Assembly (NCBI RefSeq): GCF_042652085.1
Contig: NZ_JBHSJF010000006.1
Span: forward strand, 1,612,001 to 1,676,000
Reading direction: 5' to 3'
Origin: Flaviflagellibacter deserti
Lineage (GTDB): Bacteria > Pseudomonadota > Alphaproteobacteria > Rhizobiales > Methylopilaceae
Length of the DNA stretch: 64,000 bases
This document shows, piece by piece, positions 41,957 to 52,557 of this stretch; within the stretch, counting starts at the first letter, position 1; each line of letters starts with the position of its first letter. The notes under the pieces were generated by a model, which searched no databases, was not told the DNA's origin, and worked only from the letters and a program-made list of their open reading frames with translations. The position numbers and the translations under genes are program-made.

Positions 41957-42328
41957 TCAATCCTCGCCCTTCATCTCCACATGGAAGTGGTGCAGCACCC
42001 GGTGGAAGATCGGCGACAGGACGAAGCCAGTGGCGATGACGATCATCAGGCCGGAGAAGATGGCGTAGCAGCCGGCGAATATCTTGCCGGCTTCGGTGTG
42101 GAGTTCGCCGACCGGGCCCATGCGGGACAGGATCATCGCCGCGTTCACGAAGGCGTCGATGAGCGACATGCCTTCCGACAGCATGTAGCCGGCGATGCCT
42201 ATCGCGAGGCCGAACGCTGTCAGCCCGAACCAGATACCGACCGCCTTCGCCATGCGATTGGCGAACTGGCGGCGGGTGATGACTTTCTGATTGCTGCGTT
42301 CGAAGCGGGTGAGCATTGGGGCCGTCAT
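41957..42328 (-). CDS. Small two-span membrane protein, ion-channel-like
   Basis: 123 aa with two hydrophobic segments (VGIWFGLTAFGLAIGIAGYML; AGKIFAGCYAIFSGLMIVIATGFVLSPIFH) separated by SLIDAFVNAAMILSRMGPVGELHTE. The layout resembles a two-span potassium channel subunit, but the pore loop lacks the TVGYGD selectivity filter (SRMGPVGEL instead). The C-terminus is His-rich (HRVLHHFHVE). I recognise it only as a conserved-looking alphaproteobacterial membrane protein; function is unknown. Confidence 0.7.
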   Translation of the reverse strand: MTAPMLTRFERSNQKVITRRQFANRMAKAVGIWFGLTAFGLAIGIAGYMLSEGMSLIDAFVNAAMILSRMGPVGELHTEAGKIFAGCYAIFSGLMIVIATGFVLSPIFHRVLHHFHVEMKGED

Positions 42329-42400
42329 GCTCCGGTGGGACCGGAGCGCGCATCGGACGGTGGATGCGTCCTCCGGTCAAGCCGGAGGACGACGCTCAAA

Positions 42401-44389
<1,989 letters not shown>

Positions 44390-44551
44390 GTCGTCCGTAT
44401 CTCTCGCGGGGCGCGGGGGTGCCCGGCGTTCATGTACCGTTCAGCTATATAGCGCGAACCGCGCTCGGAAACATCCGCAGCGAATCACTATATCCGACTG
44501 TCCGCCGGCTGCGTTAAGCGCGAATTAACCGTGCCGAAAACGCAAGCCACA

Positions 44552-46462
44552 TCAGAGACTCCGTGCAGGCCGCCCTGATGCAGCGCCGAAACCCTCGATA
44601 GCGGCTTCGGTGCCTTCGACTTTGCTCAATTGGTTTTGAATATCGACGAGGTGGGAAAAATTCTCCTCGGTCGTATCCTGCCCCAGAGCGGCCTCGGCCG
44701 CTCGCAGCTCCTTATGTAGCGCATGGGCCTTCTGGTGCAAGGCGAGGCTATGCAGGAAGCCGGTCTCCGCGTCCAGATCATCCGCTGTGGCGGCCGCCCA
44801 CCAAAGGCCCGGCGTCAGCGCGGCCTCGGCGCGCGCGAGCGAGGCCGAGAGGCCGGCGCGGGCAACCGCGCCCTCCATCATTTCGGAACTCTGGGCCTCG
44901 TCGTGGGCCGCGGCATCGATGGCGACGCGCCGCAGACGATCGAGTTCGGGCGAGGTCAGTTCGAGTTCCGATAGGGTTTCGGCGTGACGGTCGAGCAGAC
45001 GTGGATGGCGGATCAGCGCGATGAGCAGCGCCGCCTCGCGGACCTTGGTGATGGCTCCCGAGAATTGCGGGCTCTGGCGCAGGCTCGAACTTGCGCGGAG
45101 CGGCTCGACTCGATGACCGACACGCGAAGGGCGGCGGTCGGAAAAACCGCCCTGCCCGCGCGGTCCACCACGTCGCTGATAAGCCACCGGCACCGGCGGC
45201 GCGAATATCTGCAGCTTCTCGGCGATGGCATTGCCGTAATGGCGGCGCACGCTTTCGTCGGAGATGGCGCGGACCAATTCGCGCAGACGTGACTCAAGGG
45301 CGGCACGGCGCTCCGGCGTATCGACCGGCTGGGCGTCGATCTCGCGCTCCCACAGCACCTCGACCAGCGGGCGGGCGCGCGACAGCACCATGTCGACCGC
45401 CTCACGCCCTGACGAGCGGACGAGATCGTCTGGATCCTGCCCATCCGGCAGGAACGCGAAGCGAAGTGAACGGCCGGGCTTGAGATGCGGCAGGGCGACG
45501 TCGATGGCGCGGTGGGCGGCGCGCTGGCCGGCTTTGTCGCCGTCCAGGCAGAGGATCGGCTCGGGCGCCATCTTCCAGAGAATATCGAACTGGCTCTCGG
45601 TGAGCGCGGTCCCCAGCGAGGCGACCACGTTGGCGATGCCGGCCTGGGCCAGAGCGATCACGTCCATATAGCCCTCGACTGCGATGACGGTATCGGTTTG
45701 GTGGACGGCGGCGCGGGCGCGGTGGTGGTTGAAGAGAACCGCGCCCTTGTGGAAGAGCGAGGTCTCGGGCGAGTTGAGATATTTCGCCGGGGCGTCGGCC
45801 TGCATGGCACGGCCGCCGAAGGCGATGATCCGCCCGCGCACATCGTGGATCGGGAACATGATGCGGTCGCGGAAGCGGTCGAACGGCTCGGCGACGTCAT
45901 CGCCGTGGACAAGAAGCCCGGCCTCGATCATATCGCCGACGGACACGTTCTGCGCGGCGAGGTGCGATTTCAGTGCGGTGCGGTCGGAAGGCGCGTAACC
46001 GAGGCGGAAATTGGTGCGCGTCTCTTGGCTCAGTCCGCGCTTGTCGAGATAGGCGCGGGCATTGGTCCCTGCCCGTCCCGCGAGGCTCGCCTGAAAGAAG
46101 GCCGCGGCCATGTCCATGACGTCGTTTAGGCTGGCGCGGCGCTGGGCGCGCTCGATCTCCTGCGGCGCGGATTTCGGGACTTCGAGGCCGGCCATTCCGG
46201 CCAGACGCTCCACCGCTTCAGGAAACGTGACGCCCTCAGTCTCCATCAGGAAGCGGAAGATGTCGCCGTGCTTGCCGCTGGAGAAGCAGTGATAGAAGCC
46301 CTTCTGGTCGTTGACGAAGAAGCTCGGCGTCTTCTCCTTGTTGAAGGGAGACAGGCCGGCCCATTCGCGGCCCTGCTTCTTCAGCTTCACCCGGCGGCCG
46401 ACGACGTCCGACACCGGCAGGCGTGCGCGGATCTCGTCAAGAAAGTCGGGTGTGAAGGCCAT
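44552..46462 (-). CDS. dnaG: DNA primase
   Basis: 636 aa from ATG 46462 (MAFTPDFLDEIRARLP); the upstream in-frame GTG at 46573 adds no conserved sequence. The N-terminal domain reads LSPFNKEKTPSFFVND and YHCFSSGKHGD. Compared with CPFHxEKTPSF and CFGCG of Escherichia coli, three of four zinc ligands are replaced, as I recall for this order. The TOPRIM core is intact: VIAVEGYMDVIAL and CLDGDKAGQRAA. It synthesises primers at the replication fork. It is divergent from a small hypothetical gene. Confidence 0.97.
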   Translation of the reverse strand: MAFTPDFLDEIRARLPVSDVVGRRVKLKKQGREWAGLSPFNKEKTPSFFVNDQKGFYHCFSSGKHGDIFRFLMETEGVTFPEAVERLAGMAGLEVPKSAPQEIERAQRRASLNDVMDMAAAFFQASLAGRAGTNARAYLDKRGLSQETRTNFRLGYAPSDRTALKSHLAAQNVSVGDMIEAGLLVHGDDVAEPFDRFRDRIMFPIHDVRGRIIAFGGRAMQADAPAKYLNSPETSLFHKGAVLFNHHRARAAVHQTDTVIAVEGYMDVIALAQAGIANVVASLGTALTESQFDILWKMAPEPILCLDGDKAGQRAAHRAIDVALPHLKPGRSLRFAFLPDGQDPDDLVRSSGREAVDMVLSRARPLVEVLWEREIDAQPVDTPERRAALESRLRELVRAISDESVRRHYGNAIAEKLQIFAPPVPVAYQRRGGPRGQGGFSDRRPSRVGHRVEPLRASSSLRQSPQFSGAITKVREAALLIALIRHPRLLDRHAETLSELELTSPELDRLRRVAIDAAAHDEAQSSEMMEGAVARAGLSASLARAEAALTPGLWWAAATADDLDAETGFLHSLALHQKAHALHKELRAAEAALGQDTTEENFSHLVDIQNQLSKVEGTEAAIEGFGAASGRPARSL

Positions 46463-46531
46463 AGTATGGTTATAGCGTAGGATCGAGCCGAAAGGTGGCG
46501 GACCGGCTTTTCCACAGGCGCACGAACTACA

Positions 46532-47119
46532 ATGGATCCGATGAAGGCGCTTTACGAGAAGCTGGCTCACCAAGTCGAGCTCTCTGTCCAGATTTCACCG
46601 GAACGCCTTCGCATACGGCCGACCGATCCGACGGGCTTCTCGATCGAAGTGACTTTCGAATGCGATGAGTGGATCGCTTATTGTGGCGACGCTGGCGTTC
46701 ATGCCCATTTCGACGACCCACAAGGAGCCTTCGATTTCGTAATGTTGGCCCTGTCTCCGGAGTTCGAGCTCTTCGAGGTCTGGGAGGATGGGCAATATCG
46801 GTATGGAGGAACGGGCCCCCGCGGCACCGGCAAGGGCTTCTACAAAGGCCTGCGACAGGTCCGCCGCTTCACGAATAATCTCGATCCAGCGAACAGCGGC
46901 TTCGACTTAACGGTCGAACTGATCCGGGTGCGCGAGAGCGATGGCGCTCGTGCCGTTCTCGATCGCATTCCGCTGGCCGCCGACGACCTCCAGAAGGTCA
47001 TCCCGAGGGCCAAGCGTTTCTTCGAAACGGCCGACCTACCGCAGAAACCGGATGGCTTGAGAATATTGGATGATCGCGGGGGCGAGTTGTTCAGCTGGCG
47101 TCCCGAAAGCAACGACTGA
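46532..47119 (+). CDS. Hypothetical protein
   Basis: 195 aa. A soluble protein without signal peptide or spans. It contains VTFECDEWIAYCGDAGVHAHFDDPQGAFDFVMLALSPEFELFEVWEDGQYRYGGTGPRG and ends with RFFETADLPQKPDGLRILDDRGGELFSW. Its composition is protein-like and less GC-biased than its neighbours. I do not recognise a family. It is divergent from dnaG and ends 3 bp from the convergent ABC permease gene. Confidence 0.75.
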   Translation: MDPMKALYEKLAHQVELSVQISPERLRIRPTDPTGFSIEVTFECDEWIAYCGDAGVHAHFDDPQGAFDFVMLALSPEFELFEVWEDGQYRYGGTGPRGTGKGFYKGLRQVRRFTNNLDPANSGFDLTVELIRVRESDGARAVLDRIPLAADDLQKVIPRAKRFFETADLPQKPDGLRILDDRGGELFSWRPESND

Positions 47120-47122
47120 GCC

Positions 47123-47812
47123 TCACGCCCTAACGAGATGCTTGTTCCAGCGCCTCTCCAGCAGCCTGAAGCCCTGGACCAGGATGAACGAAATGATGAG
47201 GTAGAGAACACCAGCCGCGAAGAAGATCGAGATCGGATCGTAGGTGCGCGCGATGATTGTTCGCGACATGCCCGTCAGATCGAGCAGCGTGATCGTCGAT
47301 GCGAGCGAGGAGCCCTTCAGCATCAGGATGACCTCGTTGCTGTAGGCAGGCAGTGCGATCCGGGCGGCACGAGGCAGGATGATGCGGCGATAGGCCTTGG
47401 ACATCGACATTCCGAGCGTGCGCGCGGCTTCCACCTCCCCCACCGGAACGGCCTGGATCGCGCCGCGCAGGATCTCGGCGATGTAGCCGCCCGTGTGCAG
47501 GCCCATGGTCAGGATCGCGCAATAGTACGGCTCGCGCAGGAAGGGCCAGAGCACGCTGTTCCTGATGAACTCGAACTGGCCGAGGCCGTAATAGACGAGG
47601 AAGAGCTGCACGAGCAGCGGCGTGCCACGGAAGAAGAAGGCATAGGCATAGGGGCCGGCCGAGATCAGCGGGTTCGGCGAGACGCGGGCGAGCGCGAGCG
47701 GAATCGCGATGATGAGCCCGAGAATGCCCGAGACGATGACGAGCTGGATGCTGAGGAGCGCGCCCCAGAGAAGCTGAGGCAGCGAATGCAGGATCAGTTC
47801 GAGATTGATCAT
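47123..47812 (-). CDS. Polar amino acid ABC transporter permease (HisM/OccM-like)
   Basis: 229 aa from ATG 47812, overlapping the previous permease stop as ATGA. About five spans, with the EAA loop EVEAARTLGMSMSKAYRRIILPRAARIALPAYSNEVI and an early FFFRGTPLLVQLFLVYYGLGQF. It pairs with the HisQ-like subunit as a His/Arg/octopine-type uptake system. The frame reaching 48541 is a shadow over the partner gene. Confidence 0.93.
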   Translation of the reverse strand: MINLELILHSLPQLLWGALLSIQLVIVSGILGLIIAIPLALARVSPNPLISAGPYAYAFFFRGTPLLVQLFLVYYGLGQFEFIRNSVLWPFLREPYYCAILTMGLHTGGYIAEILRGAIQAVPVGEVEAARTLGMSMSKAYRRIILPRAARIALPAYSNEVILMLKGSSLASTITLLDLTGMSRTIIARTYDPISIFFAAGVLYLIISFILVQGFRLLERRWNKHLVRA

Positions 47813-48501
47813 GCGCGCGACCGCCGGATGCCGCGATTGGCCCGCTTCTCCATGAACTGGAGCGCCGTCATCGACACTATGGTGATGCAGAGATAGATCG
47901 CCGCCGCCGCGAAATAGAAGGTGAAGGGCTGCTTGGTGACGCTGGTCGCGATCTGCGCCTTGCGCATCACCTCCTCGAGCCCGATGACCGAGACGAGCGC
48001 GGTGTCCTTCATCAGCACCATGAAGAGATTGCCGAGGCCAGGCAGTGCGATGCGCCACATCTGCGGGAGCACGATGCGGCGGAAGATGCGGCCTTTCGAG
48101 AGCCCGAGCGCCATTCCCGCTTCGATATGGCCGGGCGGGATGGTCAGGAGCGCGCCGCGGAAGACCTCGGTCGCATAGGCGCCAAAGGTGGAGCCGAGCG
48201 CGAGCGTGCCCGCCGCGAACGGGTTGAGCTCCATGTAGTCGAGATCGAACATCTCGCCGATGCCGTTCAGCACGGCGGCAGAGCCAAAATAGACGAGCAG
48301 GATGATGACGAGTTCGGGGACGCCACGGAAGATCGTGGAATAGATGTCGCCAAGCCAGCGCACCCAGCGGATCGGCGACACCTTCGCCATCGCGCCGAGC
48401 AGACCCAAAGCGAGGCCGAGCATCAGCGCGGCGAACGCGATGCGCACCGTCATCCATGTGCCGAGCGCGAGCTGCGCTCCGAAACCTTGAAGATCGATCA
48501 T
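47809..48501 (-). CDS. Polar amino acid ABC transporter permease (HisQ/OccQ-like)
   Basis: 230 aa with about five spans. Signatures include TIFRGVPELVIILLVYFGSAAVLNGI and the EAA loop HIEAGMALGLSKGRIFRRIVLPQMWRIALPGLGNLFMVLMKDTALVSVIGLEEVM. It forms the heterodimeric channel with the downstream HisM-like subunit. It is separated from the binding-protein gene by a terminator-like hairpin. Confidence 0.94.
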   Translation of the reverse strand: MIDLQGFGAQLALGTWMTVRIAFAALMLGLALGLLGAMAKVSPIRWVRWLGDIYSTIFRGVPELVIILLVYFGSAAVLNGIGEMFDLDYMELNPFAAGTLALGSTFGAYATEVFRGALLTIPPGHIEAGMALGLSKGRIFRRIVLPQMWRIALPGLGNLFMVLMKDTALVSVIGLEEVMRKAQIATSVTKQPFTFYFAAAAIYLCITIVSMTALQFMEKRANRGIRRSRA

Positions 48502-48509
48502 GGGGATAG

Positions 48510-48535
48510 AAAAAGGGCCGCCTCGGCGGCGGCCC
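48510..48535 (-). terminator. Intra-operon terminator-like hairpin after the binding-protein gene
   Basis: The perfect 8-bp stem GGGCCGCC / GGCGGCCC with a 5-nt loop is followed, reading leftward, by TTTTT. It sits 13 bases after the binding-protein stop and just before the permease genes, so it should reduce read-through and leave the binding protein more abundant. Confidence 0.75.
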
Positions 48536-48547
48536 CTTCACTGTTGA

Positions 48548-49306
48548 TCAGCGGATGCTGAAGGGGAAGTATTTTGCGTTGATCTTGTCGTAGGTGCCGT
48601 TGTCGATGATCGTCTTCAGCGCCGTATTGAGACGAGCCAGGAGCTGGGTGTCGCTCTTGCGGACGGCGATACCGATCTTGTCGTCATCGAACACCGGCTT
48701 GTTCTTGAACTCGAAACCCTTGCCGGCGTCGCCCTGCAGCCAGTCATAGGCGAGGAAGGAGTCGGCGAGCACGACATCGGTGCGGCCCGAGCTCAGGTCG
48801 AGCCAGGCGTTCTCCTGGGTGTCATAGAGCTTGACGTTGTCGGTGGTGCCGAGATTCTTCTCGAGCCATTCGGAAGCGATGGTCGCGCGCTGGGCACCGA
48901 TCGTCTTCTTCTTCAGCGCGTCGACCGAGGTATCGAGGTCGACGCCCTTCTTGCCGATGAACTGAAGCTTGTTGCGGTAGTACGGGTCGGTGAAGCTGAC
49001 GACCTTCGAACGCTCCTCGGTGATCGACATCGAGGCGGCGATGAAGTCGAACTTCTTGTTCTGCAGAGCCGGGATGATGCCGTCCCAGTCCTGGGTGACG
49101 ATGGTGCACTCGGCCTTCATTTCGGCGCAGAGCGCCTTGGCGATGTCTATGTCGAACCCGACGACCTCACCTTTTGAGTCCTTCATGTTGAAGGGGGCAT
49201 AGGCACCCTCGGTGCCGATGCGGAGCTTGTCCGCGTGGGCCGCGGAAACGGCGCCAAGCGCGAGCGCGGCAGCCAGAACGGCTTTGGCGAGCATGCGAAC
49301 GGTCAT
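48548..49306 (-). CDS. Polar amino acid ABC transporter substrate-binding protein
   Basis: 252 aa with a signal peptide (MLAKAVLAAALALGAVSAAHA). The SBP_bac_3 fold opens LRIGTEGAYAPFNMKDSKGEVVGFDIDIAKALCAEMKAECTIV and contains WDGIIPALQNKKFDFIAASMSITEER, as in HisJ/ArgT proteins that bind lysine, arginine, ornithine or histidine. One disulfide is possible between two Cys near residue 60. The exact amino acid is not evident. It overlaps the ATPase gene by 4 bp (ATGA). Confidence 0.94.
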   Translation of the reverse strand: MTVRMLAKAVLAAALALGAVSAAHADKLRIGTEGAYAPFNMKDSKGEVVGFDIDIAKALCAEMKAECTIVTQDWDGIIPALQNKKFDFIAASMSITEERSKVVSFTDPYYRNKLQFIGKKGVDLDTSVDALKKKTIGAQRATIASEWLEKNLGTTDNVKLYDTQENAWLDLSSGRTDVVLADSFLAYDWLQGDAGKGFEFKNKPVFDDDKIGIAVRKSDTQLLARLNTALKTIIDNGTYDKINAKYFPFSIR

Positions 49307-50109
49307 TGCGGTTGGTACTCCCTGTCTTGATGATTTTGACTGGCCATGAACTGACGGCAGCGAGCCGAGGTGGGGTGGTCGAAGACTTCCGCCGGGGTTC
49401 CCTGCTGCTCGATGCGGCCCGCATCGAGAAAAATCGCTCTCGTCGAGACATTCCGCGCGAACCGCATCTCATGCGTCACGAGGAGCATCGTGCGCCCTTC
49501 CTGGGCGAGTTGCTGGATGACGCCCAGGACCTCGCCGACCATTTCGGGGTCGAGCGCGGATGTCGGCTCGTCGAAGAGTATGACCTTGGGCTCCATGGCG
49601 AGCGTGCGCGCGATGGCCGCACGCTGCTGCTGGCCGCCCGACAACATCATCGGATAGCTCTCGGCCTTCCCGGCGATGCCAACCTTCATCAGGAGCTTTT
49701 CGGCCCGGGCGACCGCCTCGGGATAGCTCAGGCCAAGCACCTGAATCGGCGCCTCGATAATGTTCTCCATCACCGTCATGTGCGGCCAGAGATTGAAGCT
49801 CTGGAAGACGAAGCCAATATCGGATCGCAGCCGCGAAATCTGCTTCGAGTCCGCGGCGCAGAGCGTACCATTGCGCTGGCGCTTCATGCGGATGGATTCG
49901 CCGTGGACGGTGATCTCGCCCTCGTCCGGATTGTCGAGCAGATTGAGGCAACGAAGCAGTGTGCTTTTGCCGGAACCGGACGTGCCGATGATGGCAATCA
50001 CTTCGCCTGTGTGGGCCTCGATATCGATGCCCTTCAGGACTTCCAGGTTGCCATATCTCTTCTTGATACCTTTGGCCTGCAGGGCCGGAACAGCATTGGA
50101 CGACGCCAG
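49303..50109 (-). CDS. Polar amino acid ABC transporter ATP-binding protein, apparent CTG start
   Basis: 268 aa if started at CTG 50109, preceded by GGAGAG at six-base spacing. Walker A GTSGSGKST, signature LSGGQQQRAAIARTL and Walker B VILFDEPTSALDPE match HisP/GlnQ ATPases. The conserved N-terminal strand GIKKRYGNLEVLKGIDIEAHTGEV is encoded upstream of GTG 50001, so that GTG cannot be the true start. Between the in-frame TAG upstream and 50001 there is no ATG, GTG or TTG. It energises the amino acid importer. Confidence 0.85.
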   Translation of the reverse strand: MASSNAVPALQAKGIKKRYGNLEVLKGIDIEAHTGEVIAIIGTSGSGKSTLLRCLNLLDNPDEGEITVHGESIRMKRQRNGTLCAADSKQISRLRSDIGFVFQSFNLWPHMTVMENIIEAPIQVLGLSYPEAVARAEKLLMKVGIAGKAESYPMMLSGGQQQRAAIARTLAMEPKVILFDEPTSALDPEMVGEVLGVIQQLAQEGRTMLLVTHEMRFARNVSTRAIFLDAGRIEQQGTPAEVFDHPTSARCRQFMASQNHQDREYQPQ

Positions 50110-50225
50110 GACACACTCTCCGCTGCGAACTCCAGTTCCAGTCTGTTGTCGCCGGAACTACGAGTCAAACACGGGCTTTACGCCCGCGCTTGCCTATAAA
50201 CCTGCAAGGTTCTTGCCGAAACAAA

Positions 50226-50250
50226 AAAAGCCCGGCTGAGCCGGGCTTTT
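50226..50250 (-). terminator. Rho-independent terminator of cspA
   Basis: AAAAGCCCGGC-TGA-GCCGGGCTTTT is a strong hairpin; leftward it is followed by a run of seven T. It lies 23 bases after the cspA stop. The other strand faces the ATPase promoter region. Confidence 0.88.
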
Positions 50251-50272
50251 CAGTCCTCGATCCCTGACAGGA

Positions 50273-50479
50273 TCAGACGGTCTTCAGGTTCGCAGCCTTG
50301 CTCTTGCCGCGATCCGGAACGACGTCGAATTCAACCTTCTGGCCCTCGTTGAGGGTATAAAGGCCGGCCGCCTCAAGAGCGGTGGCGTGGACAAATACGT
50401 CCGGGCCGCCCGTCTCGGGCTGGATGAAGCCGAAACCCTTCTGGGAATTGTAGAACTTAACAGTACCAACGGTAGCCAT
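50273..50479 (-). CDS. cspA: Cold shock domain protein
   Basis: 68 aa, the usual size. The RNA-binding motifs RNP1 (KGFGFIQP) and RNP2 (VFVHATAL) are present in an OB-fold protein starting MATVGTVKFYN. GAGGAGG precedes the start by nine bases. It acts as an RNA chaperone. The 217 bases upstream without another gene suit a long structured 5' leader, as is common for csp genes. The symbol denotes the family, not a proven cold response. Confidence 0.95.
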   Translation of the reverse strand: MATVGTVKFYNSQKGFGFIQPETGGPDVFVHATALEAAGLYTLNEGQKVEFDVVPDRGKSKAANLKTV

Positions 50480-50696
50480 GAACTGGCCTCCTCAAAAACG
50501 CACCCGACAGGCGCGTGCCGCTCTCTGGAATTTGGGAACCTGAACGCACATCCCAAACTCGGGTACGGCAGTAAGGCAGTCCAAATTCTACTCGCGGGGG
50601 CCGCTCACAACATCGGCAAATCAGCGCCCCGACTGCCTTTAAATGGAGCAGTCGGGCCGGATTGGCAAGGATCGTAAACCTACGGGAAATGCCCCA

Positions 50697-51320
50697 TCAG
50701 GGCTGGAAAGTGAACCTGACCAAGTCGCGATAGAGGAGAATCTGGCGCGGCAAAATGGTCACGTCCTTGAGGGCACGACCGAGGATCAGACCACCCTCGA
50801 CAAGCGTCGAGGCCATGTCCGAAAGCGCGTCCAGATCGACTTTGTGACGAGGCGGATAGCGCTCCGAAATTTGATCGAACCGGGCGCGGAAGCGGCGACG
50901 CCAGACCAGCAGCGCCTCGGCGTTGAGATCGCGAATCTGCTGATCGAAGAGTTGGTCCTGATAGCAGAAGCTTGCGGCCAGGCAGCCCGGATGCGCTTCG
51001 GGCAATTGCCCCATCATCTCGGCGAAGAGACGCAGGCCGACGAGGAAGCCGTGCAGCGGATCGTCGTTCAGTTCGTCGCCACGGCGGAAGAGCTCATCGA
51101 GCACTTCCCGATCGTGGATCATGTATCGCTCCATCAGGGCGCGGGCGAGTTCGGTCTTGTCCTTGAAATGGTAGAAGAAGCCGGACTTGGTGATACCGAC
51201 CTCGGCGATCAGTTCCTCGATCGAGGTCGAGGCGAAACCCTTCGCCAGCACTGCCATCTCGGCAGTAGCGAGCAGGCGTTCGCGTGTATCCGAACCCTTG
51301 CGTGTGGGAGCCTCGATCAT
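50697..51320 (-). CDS. TetR family transcriptional regulator
   Basis: 207 aa from ATG 51320; an in-frame start at 51422 runs into the divergent promoter region and is less likely. The HTH reads RERLLATAEMAVLAKGFASTSIEELIAEVGITKSGFFYHFKDKTELARALMERY. The C-terminal ligand domain contains CLAASFCYQDQLF. It is divergent from the homocysteine methyltransferase-like gene 199 bp away and may regulate it. The ligand is unknown. Confidence 0.92.
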   Translation of the reverse strand: MIEAPTRKGSDTRERLLATAEMAVLAKGFASTSIEELIAEVGITKSGFFYHFKDKTELARALMERYMIHDREVLDELFRRGDELNDDPLHGFLVGLRLFAEMMGQLPEAHPGCLAASFCYQDQLFDQQIRDLNAEALLVWRRRFRARFDQISERYPPRHKVDLDALSDMASTLVEGGLILGRALKDVTILPRQILLYRDLVRFTFQP

Positions 51321-51417
51321 ACGCAACTGTACCACGAGTGCAGTCCTCCCCCACATGTCTGGCGATCCGGCTGAACCAGATTGCCAAGGAACCTGTTTCA
51401 AGCACTTGATATCCAAC

Positions 51418-51436
51418 GTCAATTTATAAATATGAC
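51418..51436. promoter_or_regulatory. Candidate TetR operator dyad
   Basis: GTCA-N11-TGAC with an AT-rich centre (ATTTATAAAT) stands out in GC-rich DNA between the divergent TetR and methyltransferase genes, 98 bp upstream of the TetR start. The dyad is imperfect in its middle. Confidence 0.3.
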
Positions 51437-51519
51437 AAACCGCACCGTGCGCTTTCTAGCTGAAGATGGACCACCGACCTAGGGTCCGCGCCGGGAGGGG
51501 AAACCCGAACGGAGCAAAA

Positions 51520-52476
51520 ATGCCCAAATACAGAAATGACCTGCCGCAGCTCGGCGACACGCTGTTCCTGACCGACAGCGGCCTTGAGACTACCCTGATC
51601 TTCCATGACGGGATGGAGCTGCCACATTTCGCGAGCTTCGACCTTCTGAAGACAGCGGCCGGACGCAAGCGGTTGCGCGACTATTACGAATTGCATGCCC
51701 GCACGGCGGTCGAGAACCGCATGGGTTTCGTGCTCGAAAGCGTGACTTGGCGCGCCAATCCCGATTGGGCGAAGAAACTCGGTTACGATGCGCGTTCGCT
51801 CGCCTTCGCCAACCGCGACGCGATCGACATGCTGGTCGACATCCGCAGAGAGTTCGAGACGCCGGCCTCGCCCATGGTGATCTCCGGCAATCTCGGCCCG
51901 CGCGGCGACGGCTATGACCCCGGCAGGCTGATGAGCGCGGCCGAAGCCGAGGATTATCACTGCACCCAGATCGATACCCTGTCCTGGACCGAGGCCGATT
52001 TCATCTCCGGCTTCACCATCAACAACGTCCCGGAGGCGGTCGGCATCGTACGCGCGGCGAAGCGCCTGGAGGTCCCGTCCGTGATCTCGTTCACGCTGGA
52101 GACCGACGGCAGGCTGCCGACCGGGCAGACGCTGCAGGAGGCGATCGAGACAACCGATGCGGAGACCGGCGGCGCGGCGGCCTACTTCATGATCAACTGC
52201 GCGCACCCGACCCATTTCGAGGACGCGCTCAAGGCCAACGCCGCCTGGACCCAGCGCATTCGCGGCTTGCGAGCGAATGCATCGAGGCGGAGCCATGCCG
52301 AACTCGATTCCTCGCCGGATCTCGATGCTGGCGATCCGATCGAACTCGGCCGGCAATATCGCGATCTGCGTCGGAGTTTCGGGCATCTCACCATGCTGGG
52401 CGGCTGTTGCGGCACCGACCACCGCCATGTGCGGGAGATCGCGCGCTTCTGCTCGTCAGCTGAGGCCCTGGCCTGA
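51520..52476 (+). CDS. Homocysteine S-methyltransferase family protein
   Basis: 318 aa from ATG 51520 behind GGAG. A TIM-barrel methyltransferase beginning LFLTDSGLETTLIFHDGMELP. The zinc site is formed by INCAHP and the C-terminal GGCCGTDHRH. These enzymes transfer a methyl group from a small donor (S-methylmethionine, betaine) to a thiol such as homocysteine. The gene is divergent from a TetR regulator. The donor is unknown. Confidence 0.9.
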   Translation: MPKYRNDLPQLGDTLFLTDSGLETTLIFHDGMELPHFASFDLLKTAAGRKRLRDYYELHARTAVENRMGFVLESVTWRANPDWAKKLGYDARSLAFANRDAIDMLVDIRREFETPASPMVISGNLGPRGDGYDPGRLMSAAEAEDYHCTQIDTLSWTEADFISGFTINNVPEAVGIVRAAKRLEVPSVISFTLETDGRLPTGQTLQEAIETTDAETGGAAAYFMINCAHPTHFEDALKANAAWTQRIRGLRANASRRSHAELDSSPDLDAGDPIELGRQYRDLRRSFGHLTMLGGCCGTDHRHVREIARFCSSAEALA

Positions 52477-52557
52477 CATTTCGTGGGCGGGGCCTCGGCT
52501 CCGCCCACCCGAACATCACGGATTGCAAAACGAGCCGGGATCGCCAAATTCGTCGGG

